This document shows, piece after piece, positions 31,101-41,207 of a stretch of 64,000 nt of DNA. The notes beneath the pieces were generated by a model. It was not told the DNA's origin, searched no databases, and saw only the letters and a program-made list of their open reading frames with translations. The position numbers and the translations under genes were made by a program. Origin of the DNA: Plumapathes pennacea (lineage: Eukaryota > Cnidaria > Anthozoa > Antipatharia > Myriopathidae); the NCBI GenBank assembly GCA_964036295.1, contig OZ038465.1, positions 14,926,667-14,990,666 on the forward strand, given 5' to 3'. How positions within the stretch are numbered: the stretch's first letter is position 1; each line of letters starts with the position of its first letter.

Positions 31101-34100
31101 GACAGAGTATTGGTGTTTGAGCACCGGAGGCACGAGCCGCTAGGGGGGTCCGGGGGCATGCCCCCCACCTGGGAAATTTTGAAATCTAGAGTCTCTGAAA
31201 TGGCATTTCCTGTGTTTTGAGACCATTTTGGAGCACAGTTAAGAGTGACATCATCCTTCTGGGGTGCAGTGCCATAAATTTCTCACAAACCTGCCTTCTG
31301 TTGATGGAAATTGTGTGTTCATGCACGGCGATGACAGCCAAATCTGACAGTCATCCAGGGATGGTCATTGTGTTGCGGAGCAAATGAAGTATGAACCCTC
31401 CGAACACAAGAAAACAATATCTCCGCCTCCGTGCTCCCCATAATCCTAAATTGACCGACTCACGTAAGAGAAAATCAAATAGTGTATTTGTTTATCACTG
31501 GTTTAAGGGATCAGGATACCCTCCGGACTTTGCCAGATTTGAAAAAATTTTTTTGGGCTTAACGAAATTATTACATGTTTTACCTTGTGTTTCTGAAAAC
31601 AAAATTTGGATACCTATTTTTTCCTCAAGATATTTAAACGAAAGGATTTTATATTTCTCTTTCTCGCCGGAAGCTACCTGTCAACAGATTGTTAGTATCT
31701 CCCGTAACTGCACAGCATGCGGCTTGCGCGTCAGTCATGCAAAACAATAAAGTACAAATTTTAGCCGCGCGACGGATAACGCATGACTAACAGCAGATCT
31801 GCAAGAATATTGAAATGCCGTAAGAAATATTTCCCTGTATGCCTTTGTGAACGCTTTTTTATGTTTAGAACGAGTTTGTCGTTTGCTTGAACTCTTCCGA
31901 ATTCCAACTGTGGCTGCAAAAGGTTGAATTGGTGTTGAGTGGCGAGTGCAACTGTGAAGTGAAAATAGATGTTGCAAAACTTACCCGAACGAAGCGTTGA
32001 TGTTCGTAGTTATGCACGGCAGTCTTTTGTGCTGCGTGTTTCAATTACCGACAAGATGCCTGGAAAGCCTCTATGCGAAAGCACTAACTGCGGTGTTTTG
32101 ACAGATTGCTGACAGATGAGGCGATTATGTAAACAGGTTTCCAGCTCCCTGGTCAGAATCTTTAAATGTGTTTTTCTCGGTGTTTTCAAAACGCGGAAAA
32201 GTGTTTCTTTCGGAAACCTGCATTTCAATGGATTTTAATCGATTGGCTTGAAACTTGGCAAATATGTGAATCAATATCAAAGCTACGAAAAGGTGTCTCC
32301 GATTTTAATTCTTTTTTTTTGTTCAGAAGATATGTCCACTTTTGTCTTGCGCATAGCTAGAAATACGATTGGCCAACTTTAAAAGTCAATAACTTTGTAT
32401 ATGGACAAGATATCAAAATTCGGAGACACCTTTTTTCTTCATTGTGTCAACATTAGGCTGAAACAATACATAATCAAATCGGGTAAAATCTGAGTGACAT
32501 TAGGCTTTTTGAATGAGGCAAGGTCAAAATTCACTCGGAAGCTGATAACTTTCTTTCTTTAGCAAATTCAAAAAATATAAAGCTTTACCCTAAATCTATG
32601 ATTGTTGAGCTTTCAGAAAATATATACTTTATTATTAGTTAAATGTAACGCTAGCGCGAAAAATGGGTTTGAACGCATGTCGTTCACGAGGGTATCCTGA
32701 TACCTTAACTAGAAAACAAAATTATATAATTATATTGAGACACGTCTAGATTGATTATTTTTTAATTTATAATTTCAAAATAACCTAAAGTCCTTAAGTC
32801 CTTTTTTTTTTTGCCACTTCAAAGGGGGGTGGCTAGCCACCCAATCCCCCCCCCCCCCCCCCTAAATCCACCCCTGCAGTTACCTTTGTGTAGCTGATCA
32901 ACAGCTTTGAGAGTCTCCTCAATGGGTGTGTTGTGGTCAGGTGCATGCAGATAGAATATGTCCACACTTTTTCTCTTCAAACTTCCAAGTGAGGTGGTCA
33001 GTTGCTCTAAAACCTTATCAAACTTTAGCCCTGAACCAAAATTAGAAATAATGTTATTAACATTATTTTACAGTTCATGGTTCCAAAATCGATCATAGTC
33101 TAACATTGATGATCTATCAACCAAGGAGTTAACCCTTTCACTTCCAAGTTCAAAATGCAGATTATCCCAACCTTTTAAGAGGAAAATGTATGAGTGATGT
33201 AGTGAGAATTAATAGTTTAATCAACTACCATCTGAGAAAGGTTTCAAACTCCAAGCTCTCCTTACCATATGATATATTTGTGCTGCCAAAATGGAAGGAG
33301 AAAATTGAATTTAATCACTCTTGGGAGTGAAAGGGTTAACACAAGGTTAGTAAATAATACCTAGTGATCCGGCCCTCTGTAAAGGACAGGTCTATCACAT
33401 GGGAGATTCCCCTACTTTCAAATTATTGTGTTGGTGACAGATCAAAGTCAACTGTCAAGGGTAAATAGTAGCTCCAACAGCAACACCTAATCAAGTGGAA
33501 CATGATTTTATAATATTATATACAAGGTATGTATTCCTTTACCAATGCGTGGGTTTGCCTTTGTGCCTATGATCACCTGGAGGAACAAGAACAGATAAGT
33601 ATGCTGTAAGATTTTCACTTTATAGTCAGGAACCAGGCAAATATTGTGGTGCTGCACACATTATACATTATAAGAAAAAGATAGCAAATGGACAAAATTC
33701 GACTTGGCAATATTAGAAGAGAGTCTGATTTTGGCCTCAGATTATTCCAAATCTTACTTTGGGATCTCGGAGGCTCTCCATCTCTCCCATGAACTCCTCA
33801 CTTTTACCACCACAATACCTGAAAAATTGAATACACTGTTTAGATATTATCATACAATATGCTGTAGAAACAGCCATGCCCTATTTTACTCATGCTAGAG
33901 CATCCTAAGTTAAGATATCATTGATTTGGATCTATTTTATGTCTGTTCCTGTGCATGTAAAGCTCTTTCCCAGGCTCCCTTGCCTGACATCAAAATGAGG
34001 CAATAATAATGGCAGTGAGATGTGGTGAAAAGATTACTTCCATTGTGAGAAAGGTCAGAGCAAAATATAATTGGCAGACTGAAGTTGTACTTTTAAATTA

Positions 34101-35729
34101 CTGGGGAATTTTCCAGAACTTCTGGGGTGCTGGTATGTGATTATTATACAGAGAATAATACATGGGTGCACAAAGATATAAAGTTTATCTTCAATTGTTT
34201 GTAATACCTCACAAGTGGGCAAAGTGAATGAGTGAGATATTGAGATAAACACGAGAAGATATATATTTCCAAGCATCCACGTATTACTCTGTTTATTTCA
34301 TAAACTCTGGTGTGATACAGAGATTTCCAACACTAAGAAATGCAAAAATATGCAAGAGTACTGTTTGGCTGATATCAACAGACATGAAAATAATGGTTTA
34401 TTTATCTTCAGCTGAGTGAGCGAAGCGTAATGAAAGAGATGATAAATAGTTTCTCGAGGATAGAATGTGAAGTAGCGTATGGATGCATTGTAGATGTGTG
34501 AAGAGTGATTGTTTATGTTCAGGGTGTGGAACGTGTGCACAAGGAAGGACGTTAGTATATAAGAGGTGAACAAGGAGAAGAGATTCATTATGGTCTACTT
34601 CTCAAGTGGACATCTTTCATTTAGTTTTTTCCTTGACTTCAATGGAATGTATTGTGAATAAATGGGCTAGGCTTTGTGTCTGCTAGACCCACACCGCAAT
34701 ATTGTGTGGCAGTTCTTGGTGCGGAATATTCGAGAACATATGTTTACGTGTGTTCAGATACATTTCTCAGTGGCGGAAACTCTGTATCACACCACAGTTT
34801 ATGTAATAAAATAATATTATTGACCAAATGTGATGTGTGTGTGTAATATGTACACAGTATTACTTTATATATTACATTATATTAATATTGAAATATTAAT
34901 AATATTACAATATTAAATTACTTACATCAGCGCAGTGTCAAACTCATGGCAACCATATTTTAGGCAGATATCAACTATTTCTTTACTCTGCAAAATATAA
35001 AAAGCCACTCAGTTTACAAATCCATCTGATAATAAGACAGAAATAACAGTAATGTCCCTAGACATGTATTGATCAGCTGTGTGAATGTAAAGATTGCATA
35101 TTCACTATTTAATTCATCAAACTACTTTCACATTATTATTAATATTGGACTTTGGCAAAATAAACCTACATTGTTAATCAGGAAAGGTTTTGAGTTGCAT
35201 TCAACTTGTGTTTTGTTTGGCCACCCAATAAGCATTGACTTTGTCTATAGCTCAAACTTTTTACCATGTTAGTCTGTAAGTTTTCAACTAATTATAGTAG
35301 CATATTTAGATCAATAGTTTTGTGTGATGTGAGTGAATAATTTCCCCCCCCCCCCCCCCCTCCCATCCTATACTGCCATATATAAGCCATATTGGTACCC
35401 CATGTGTGCTGCCGAAAAGGGTATTGTTTTCAGCATTTTTCTGAAGCATTTTTTGGTCTAACATAGGGTCGTAAAATCGTCCATTTTGGTCATAGGGTAA
35501 GTGTTTACAGACCCTGGCATCACGTTCCCACCCAATATATGAAAAGTTCCCCCCCCCCCTTTTGAACTGTTAGACTGTTTGGCCACATGGTGATTTTGTT
35601 CTTTTCAACATTATAAACTCTAGTTCATATTATGCACAGTCATGCATGCATATGAAGCTGATGTACCTGCTTTAGGGAGCACAGTCTTCCAAAGTCCATG
35701 CATCCTAACACTGTCCTTACCCTCGCCAT
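26820..35729 (-). CDS. AKR7A: AKR7-family aldo-keto reductase, copy B
   Basis: Tandem paralogue of copy A with the same 12 exons, giving 324 aa: 35667-35729, 34926-34987, 33758-33818, 33543-33576, 32884-33030, 30731-30780, 29417-29496, 29063-29129, 28202-28308, 27849-28003, 27155-27235, 26820-26887. All introns are GT-AG and exon lengths equal those of copy A except exon 1, which is one codon longer. The tetrad is Asp38, Tyr43, Lys68 and His102. Differences from copy A include Met at the residue before the catalytic Tyr (Lys in A), NPRI for TPRF after GTKA, and GPWAKA for GRAAKA. The start is MARVRTVLGCMDFGR. No frame break was found, so both copies could be functional. Introns hold a minisatellite, a 1.8-kb TIR element and a TTAA-flanked MITE not shared with copy A. 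Role as for copy A: NADPH-dependent aldehyde reduction, by family. Confidence 0.9.
26940..27032 (-). repeat. Penelope-type repeat remnant with degenerate hammerhead-like motif
   Basis: Minus strand 26966-26940 reads CAGACGA, AGGGCTAACGCTT, GAAAC. The hammerhead ribozyme core is CUGANGA, a stem II, then GAAA; here stem II could be GGGC/GCUU with loop UAAC. The first core has A instead of U at its second position. The opposite end, on the plus strand (27012-27032), carries CTAGCGCTCGAAACATCAGC, a second partial copy. Penelope-like elements of corals carry such minimal hammerhead motifs, from established knowledge. This one is probably inactive. Confidence 0.4.
27300..27324. repeat. Poly-T tract
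   Basis: An uninterrupted T-run just upstream (in transcript sense) of AKR7 copy B exon 11. As A-run on the transcribed minus strand it is intronic. Copy A has a shorter version at the same place. Confidence 0.95.
28062..28122. repeat. AAT trinucleotide microsatellite
   Basis: About twenty ATA/AAT units in intron 9 of AKR7 copy B, absent from copy A. Further short AAT clusters follow to about 28190. Confidence 0.95.
28386..28868. repeat. Minisatellite, AGTACGTGAAGAAGTGAGCG units
   Basis: Diverged tandem units of about 20-36 bp in intron 8 of AKR7 copy B. They are related to the array at 14560-14965 in the same intron of copy A. The unit sequence and length have drifted between the two. Confidence 0.85.
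29918..30685. repeat. AGGGGGGACCCTTACTAAA minisatellite flanked by 15-bp direct repeats
   Basis: About 26 units of 27-30 bp with the pattern AAGGGGGGACCCTTACTAAA plus an A-rich spacer. It lies in intron 6 of AKR7 copy B. The 15-mer GTGGTCAACCACCAA is present at both ends (29918-29932 and 30671-30685), but only once, as GTGGTCAACCA, at the matching point in copy A (near 16220). The array therefore appears inserted with a target duplication or grown between two copies of a local repeat. Confidence 0.85.
31061..32876. mobile_element. Non-autonomous TIR transposon, 1.8 kb, 5-bp target duplication
   Basis: The left end is CAGGGGCGGATCTAGG; the right end, reverse-complemented, is CAGGGGTGGATTTAGG. 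CAGTT flanks both ends (31056-31060 and 32877-32881). Copy A retains the uninterrupted site, GTACAGTTACC (22835-22843), which confirms a 5-bp duplication. The interior has no recognisable transposase; open frames at 31391-31750 and 31735-31977 match no family I know. The right end lies seven bases inside intron 5 of AKR7 copy B, next to the splice donor. The TIR resembles hAT-type ends, but hAT elements duplicate 8 bp, so the superfamily is left open. Confidence 0.85.
33129..33339. mobile_element. TTAA-flanked MITE, piggyBac-like
   Basis: TTAA is present at 33129-33132 and 33336-33339. The ends are CCCTTTCACTTCCAAG and, reverse-complemented, CCCTTTCACTCCCAAG. It lies in intron 4 of AKR7 copy B and is absent at the matching position in copy A. 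Partial relatives sharing its internal GATTAAACTATCAATTCTCA-like tract occur near 11290, 26050, 42490, 46150, 47340 and 50260. Confidence 0.8.
34291..34812. mobile_element. TIR element, AAACTCTGGTGTGATACAGAG ends (long form)
   Basis: The left end is AAACTCTGGTGTGATACAGA; the right end, reverse-complemented, is AAACTGTGGTGTGATACAGA. The inverted similarity extends into both flanks (TTATTTCATAAAC). It lies in intron 2 of AKR7 copy B. A shorter relative is at 49342-49520. The interior (34550-34740) shows no coding potential. A separate palindromic module abuts it at about 34145-34290, with a related module next to the 49-kb copy. Confidence 0.7.
35341..35562. mobile_element. Poly-C bounded MITE in intron 1 of AKR7 copy B
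   Basis: A C-run followed by TCCCATCCTATACTGCCATA on the left and a CCCCCCCCCC run on the right, with CATATATAAGCC inside. Same family as the elements at 25221, 39362 and 56069. Boundaries are approximate. Confidence 0.45.
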
Positions 35730-36137
35730 ATCTGCTAGAAAATGTCACTTTTCATTGACGTGGCAATCAACCCAACAGTGTCTACTAACTACCAGATAGA
35801 CAGTCAGTTAAACATACGAATGAAAAGGGTGGCCGATCCAGGAGAATATCTGATTCAGATTTCCAAGCAAGCACAAAGGCTGCAAGTTTTTAGCTTGCAG
35901 GGGATACCCTGGGAGTCCAAGGGCATGGTGGGAAATCGTGGGGTTTCAGTTCACGCATGTATAATATATACCCAAAGCAAACCGTGTTCTTTACTCTTGG
36001 CTTGTGCAACATCAACAAGTCGAGTCTGTCACCTGATTTTCCTGTCCCTCGAGTCTAGAACTGCGCGCTAGCTGTGTCGCCGTCCTTCGTTTTCCAGTAA
36101 CGTTTTTCTTTTTTTTCCTCGCTTTCCTGCGCGGCTT

Positions 36138-36382
36138 CAATCTCGTACCCAGACCCTTTCGCTGTTCCAGAGTCTTTCGTTTTCGTCGAGCATGCGCCGT
36201 AAGACAGCGGAAGAGTCTGAGTACGAGATTGGCGCGGCTTAGCCTGAACACTAGTCTACACGGAAGTGCATTTTGTGGGCGAAAAGGCAATCTCGTCCCC
36301 AAACTCTTCCGCTGTCTTACGGCGCATGCTCGACGAAAACGAAAGACTCTGGAACAGCGAAAGGGTCTGGGTACGGGATTGG
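36138..36382. repeat. Two copies of a ~94-bp MITE in opposite orientation
   Basis: 36138-36232 and 36288-36382 are reverse complements with about ten differences. Each copy has its own inverted ends (CAATCTCGTAC and GTACGAGATTG). The core contains CGAGCATGCGCCGTAAGACA. The pair with a 55-bp spacer would form a long hairpin in RNA or single-stranded DNA. A weakly related CAACCTCGTTCCCA/TGGGAACGAGGTTG pair occurs near 44259-44316. Confidence 0.85.
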
Positions 36383-36980
36383 TGAAAAGTCAACACCGCG
36401 GCAAAACATCTGCGCATGCGCTGGTGTTTTTAGTTCCGGTGGATTTTCCCGGACGAGGAAAAAGCTGCAAAAAAGATGGGAAGGGGAAATTTCCGGACGA
36501 ACGCATGTCGCAGCCGCAAACAAGCTGTGGTAAAGAACACGGATATGAATTTGCAGGATCAGTAAAATGGTGACAGCAATATTATAAAATACTATAGGTT
36601 GGGGGGGGGGGGGGGGGAAGGGATGGGAGGGGGGTAGTCTAAAATTTCCCTGTGACCCCTGCAAACAGAAAGGCGATGTCACTTGATATTCTCAGAGTAC
36701 GAGTGTTTTGAATGTTAAGCAGAAGGCATCATTCACCATCACCAGCCACATGCATTCACTGCTTTATTATTCACCATCATTGGTATATAATAAAATAATT
36801 TAATTTTTGTACATTTTACATCCTGGTACAAGACTTCTTGTATACATGCAAACTGCCAACATTTGCAGGAATTTAGATCAATAATTGAATTGTCTCAAAA
36901 ATCTTTAAAGGTAAAATTTTCTAAAAACGTAAAACTTAAGCAACAAGAATTATTCATCTAAATGGTCATCAGCATAGAAC

Positions 36981-37315
36981 TGTTTTTGGATGACAGTACA
37001 AGTAATCAAGTGATTGCTTACATTAACTTTACAATTTGCTATGCTTTCCGAAAAACTGGTCAAAAACGAGTTCACTAAACATTAGGAATCTTGGTCAATC
37101 AAGAGCAAAAGCATTGATTGCAGTAATCTCCACTCAAGAAAGCAATATTGTTTTCAAATTGCTGATTGGTTTCTTTTTCAACATAAAACAATACAGCTGA
37201 ATACCTTGGCTAATTCTGATTGGTTGAAAAACATGGTCAAGCCTCTGTGATCGGTTGGGTACAGCTTTGCTCTGTTGTTTTGGTTTTTTGACAGTCATCA
37301 AAAAAATTAATAAAC
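36981..37315. mobile_element. TIR element of the GGATGACTGTC family
   Basis: The ends are CTGTTTTTGGATGACAGT and, on the right, ACAGTCATC before an A-run. Internal GATTGG and CAATCACA motifs are shared with copies at 38651-38935, 47595-47882, 51075-51375 and 60688-60973. No coding capacity. Confidence 0.65.
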
Positions 37316-37399
37316 TGCTCCATAACAATTTGCAATAAACAAACCTACATTTGCTTATACTGTATGACATCCATAAATATATATCACTGACAGTTCCTA

Positions 37400-38365
37400 T
37401 ATGCCTAGACAGTGTTGGGAATTGAACTAAACACTTGAGTTAGTGATCAGAAGTAGTTCTTATCTTCTGGCTGTTTGACAGTGTAAATGCATTCTCTCTT
37501 TCCATCCTTGCACAAAGCTCCCTAAATAGGGGATGATGGACATTGCATTAAGGCACAAACATGAAATGTAAAAAGATGCATTTTTGGCAAACGAAACTGA
37601 AACTAAACTTTCTCACACTAACACAGTAAACTTCTAAAGTTGTCCTTATTGTGTTACTGTATGTCAAACAACTTTTTGTACACATACAAATTTTTGTACG
37701 AATATTATTTTTACAACTCATTACTTTTTCTTTCCTTTTTTTTTCCATCTGTCTGTTTATTGCTTCTCTATTATATGTAACTAACTGAACTGTACAGTTT
37801 ATTCAAAAGTTTATACAAACTAACAAAGTCTAATTTACCTGGAAACATAATCACAGTGCACAGTATGACAATCCCAGCTAGTAGAATGCAGAGGGGTAAG
37901 TACATGCACTTGTCCACACACTTCCAAGCTTGGCCTATAATGTCCAACTTGAAATAGATGCCTTTTGTACTTGCTCTTCACCATGAAGCACTGGAAGGTG
38001 AGCCAGCCTCATTCCACCTCACAAACCCAGTGCAAGTTCTGGGATTCTTCTAGCCTTGACCAAAAACAACAACAGTAAAAAACAAAAGACATTAATTACC
38101 AGTAATAGAAACCTGAAGAACTCACTTAAACTTTCAAAAATGAGATCTTGGACTGATCACATAAAGTGGATACTTGGCTATCCTGAATATCAGCAATTTA
38201 ATTTTTTTTTCTACCAGATGTGATCTTGTAATTAATTTTGTTTCAACTATAAATTTCACCCACCTGATACAAAACTCCAGGAAAGTAGGACATCACTGCA
38301 GCCTTGTCAAATAAATTGTGCTCAGTAACCAACTGTTTTAAACACTCTGAAGTCTGTGGAATAAC
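37400..38365 (-). pseudogene. Glycerophosphodiester phosphodiesterase 1-like exons, decayed copy 1
   Basis: Three minus-strand blocks in GDE1 order. 38267-38360 gives ECLKQLVTEHNLFDKAAVMS then YFPGVLYQ before GTGGGT, like the family's CSF-P-VIY segment. 37855-38060 gives RRIPELALG, then after a frame change GFVRWNEAGSPSSAS, then YFKLDIIGQAWK and a hydrophobic segment (LPLCILLAGIVILCTVIMF) ending at a GT donor. About 37405-37530 gives TVKQPEDKNYF, resembling the WTVN-x-x-x-EK-Y motif near the GDE1 C-terminus, followed by a stop. The enzyme cleaves glycerophosphodiesters at membranes. Only the second half of the domain is seen and frames are broken, so I call a pseudogene. Family assignment is from memory and moderately supported. 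Confidence 0.45.
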
Positions 38366-38650
38366 ATAGTAGACTAAGTCAAGTGAATTTTTGTAAGATA
38401 TGTCATGGTAAACAACAAGCTTTGTACAACTTCAAAACTTGGCACATGAAGTATTTTCATAACAGCTTTTTGAGCATACATCAATAACTCACATTGATCT
38501 TATGCATTTGAAGAAATTGTTGTCAATCTCACAAAGTTTAAGTCAATATATGAATTACATCTCAAAATTCTCTAAAATAATGTACATTTTTTCTAAAAAC
38601 ATAAAACGAAGCAACAAGAAATACTCATCTCGATGATCATCAGCAGAAAG

Positions 38651-38935
38651 CCATTTTCGGATGACAGAAAGTAATCATATGATTGCTTATCTTTCCATCA
38701 ATTTGGTCAAAAACAAGTTCACTAAACAGCAGCAATCTTGGCCAATCAAGAGCAAAAACAAAACATGATTGCAAAAGCACCAATATTGTTTTCACATTGC
38801 TGATTGGTTTTTTTCTTCAACATAAAACAACAAAGATTACCTTGGCTGATTACTTGATAAACATGTTTCAGCCTCTGTGAGTGGTGGGTACTTGCTTGGG
38901 TTGTGGTTTTTTCAACAGTCATCAAAAAACAGCTC
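38651..38935. mobile_element. TIR element of the GGATGACTGTC family, second local copy
   Basis: The ends are CATTTTCGGATGACAGAAAG and CAACAGTCATCAAAAAACAG. Together with its flanks (38480-38650 and 38935-39240) it repeats the block at 36880-37530, so this element was copied as part of a local tandem duplication, not by a separate insertion. Confidence 0.65.
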
Positions 38936-39114
38936 AATAATAGTCTGCAATAATAAAATAATCCTGCTTTATACATTCTAAGTTCACTGATACTGTGTAA
39001 CATCACTGAATATACATTGGTTCATGCGGGAAGTTGGGAGACCACAAGAGAAGCGTAAGAACATGACTTATAATATCGTGAGTATGTATAATAACAGTTC
39101 TGACTTGCCTAGAG

Positions 39115-39830
39115 GATGTACCTGGACACTTGAGTTGGTGAAGTTGTTCTTATCTTCTGGCTGGCTAATTGACTGATACATGGACACCACTGTCTTTCCA
39201 TTCTGGCACAAAGCTCCAAAAGAGGGTCACTGCATCAAAGTACAAACATGAAATGCAAAACATGCATTTTTAAAAAACACAAAACTGAACCTAAATTTAT
39301 CTTTTTCTAGAGCATTGATCGATCACAGAAAGTGAATAACTTGGCAGGTCTGTCCTACATATCCGGGGGAGAGGGGATATGCCTCAAAAGTTTGGGCGGG
39401 AGTGTGCTACCCAATTTTCAACCCTATTTCTGACCAAAATTTGCAATTTTTGACCCTATTCCTGGCCAAAATGTGCAATTTTCACCCTCTTTCAGACCAA
39501 ATATCAAAATCTCCAATCCTATTTCAGACCAAATGTTAAAATCGAGATACTCTATTTCAGACTAAAATGCTGAAAATGATACCCTTTGGGGTGGCACTTA
39601 CTTATATGGCTCATATATGGAAGTACCTCCCAACCCCCCCCCCCCCCCAAATCGGGCTCTATACCAATGATTAAATTAATTATATCTACTAGTGATGTGA
39701 TCTTGTAGTGATTTTTATTTTGCCTATAACATTACCTATAACATCACCCACCTGATACAAAACTCCAGGAAAGGAGGAAGTCACTGCAGCCTTGTGCTGT
39801 TTGAAAAACTCTAAAGTCTGTGGAATAAAA
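39115..39830 (-). pseudogene. GDE1-like exons, decayed copy 2
   Basis: 39750-39819 encodes TLEFFKQHKAAVTSSFPGVL then YQ, bounded by CAG and GTGGGT. It parallels the exon at 38267-38360 but lacks seven residues. About 39120-39235 encodes LCQNGKTVVSMYQSISQPED then KNNFTNSSVQ before GTACAT, parallel to 37405-37530. The central block with the hydrophobic segment is missing here. It is a partial tandem duplicate of the same gene fragment. Confidence 0.4.
39362..39650. mobile_element. G/C-run bounded repeat with internal tandem units
   Basis: It begins with a G-rich end (TCCGGGGGAGAGGGGATA) and ends TATGGAAGTACCTCCCAA plus a C-run. Inside are about 45-bp repeats of the pattern CCCTATTTCTGACCAAAAT. 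A second copy lies at about 39975-40215. Related to the poly-G/C MITEs at 25221 and 56069. Confidence 0.5.
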
Positions 39831-40928
39831 TACTGGACTAGTCAAGTGGATTTTATGGGTACACCCGGTACTCAACAAACAATATGCATGCATTATCAAT
39901 CTATCAGAGATCCATTACAGTCCTCAGCAAACAAGCCTACTAACTCTGAAAGTGACTCAGTTCACAATTCAACCCACCCCCCATGTCAAAATTTTGGGTG
40001 GGAGTGTGCCGCCCAAGACTGAAAATCCTTACCCTATTTCAGACCATAATTTGTGATTTTCGACCCCATTTCAGACCAAACAAGAAAATTTCCAACCCTA
40101 TTCCAGACTAAAGGTTAAAATCAATACCCCATTTCAGACTAAAATGCTGAAAATGATACCCTTTAAGGTAGCACATACCAATATGGTTCATACATGTGGT
40201 GGGGGAGGGGGCAGTACCCCACTCACCCTTGGGCCATGCCCAGTATTTTGCTGGCCCTGAAGCATGCTGAAGATGTGAATTTTGGGTGTATGGTAGTGTG
40301 AAATTTAGACTTACCTTCCTCACATCACGTTTCTTTCTTTACTTCAACCATCATCTCAAGCAAAGCCAACACAGCTTTTAACACCGTCTCTGTTTAAAAA
40401 GAAATTCTCTCTTTTGGGAACTTGTCCCTTATTTATTCTTTCCTTCAATTTATTCAATTTAATTATAAATATATTCATTTATTCATTATATGAGTAATTT
40501 ATTAATTTAATTTAATGAATTCATTTATTCATTATATGAATAATTAATTTTTTAAATAAATTCATGTATTCATTATATGAATATTAAAAATGAATAATTT
40601 AATAAATGCATACATGAATGAATAAATCAATTCTGTATAAATCAATTCTGCCCGACCCCGTGCATGCTAAAGATGCAAATAATTTGCATAAATATTATAG
40701 ATGTATGGTAGTTTGAAATTTGGCCTTGAATAAATCAGTTCATTCACTTATACATTATTTAATCATTCATTTATTCTTCGTTTATTTCTTTACTTGTTTT
40801 TCTTTATTCCTTTATTCATACATCAAAAAATAATAAATAAAGTAAACAAACAAACAAAATAAATAAAATAAATAAATAAAACAAAATAAATAAATAAAAT
40901 AAAAATAAATTTTAATCATTAATTTTGT

Positions 40929-41010
40929 TGGGTTAGGTTATGGCGCCATGGTTAGGGTCAAGTAGTGTTAGGGTAAGGGTTACGGTTACTAAGGGTTACG
41001 GTTATGGGTT
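40929..41010. repeat. Degenerate interstitial telomere-like repeat
   Basis: Runs of GGTTAGGGT, GTTAGGGTAAGGGTTACGG and GGGTTACGGTTATGGGTTAG, variants of the animal TTAGGG repeat. Only about 80 bp and degenerate. Confidence 0.6.
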
Positions 41011-41207
41011 AGGAATGGGGCATCCTGTCGGGGGAGGGGGCCTGGGATGGTGGAGGTACACCAAGGGAGGTGACGGTTGCACACAACCACGTTCATGGTC
41101 ATCCCAGGCCCCCTCTCCCACCCCTCCCCTCAAATCCCATCCCTCCCCAATCACCTGTACAACCCAGTCCCTATCCACCTACCCTCCGACCAACAGCCAA
41201 CCCCACT

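Larger units (their letters stand above)
35730..37370. other. Spacer between AKR7 copy B and the GDE1-like remnants
   Basis: No gene recognised. It holds the presumed promoter of copy B, a paired MITE (36138-36382), a long G-run at 36600-36618, and a dispersed TIR element (36981-37315). Confidence 0.6.

Noticed and set aside
31391-31977. Two frames of 80-119 codons inside the 1.8-kb element as a possible transposase
   Set aside because: No DDE, zinc finger or other motif; composition looks non-coding.
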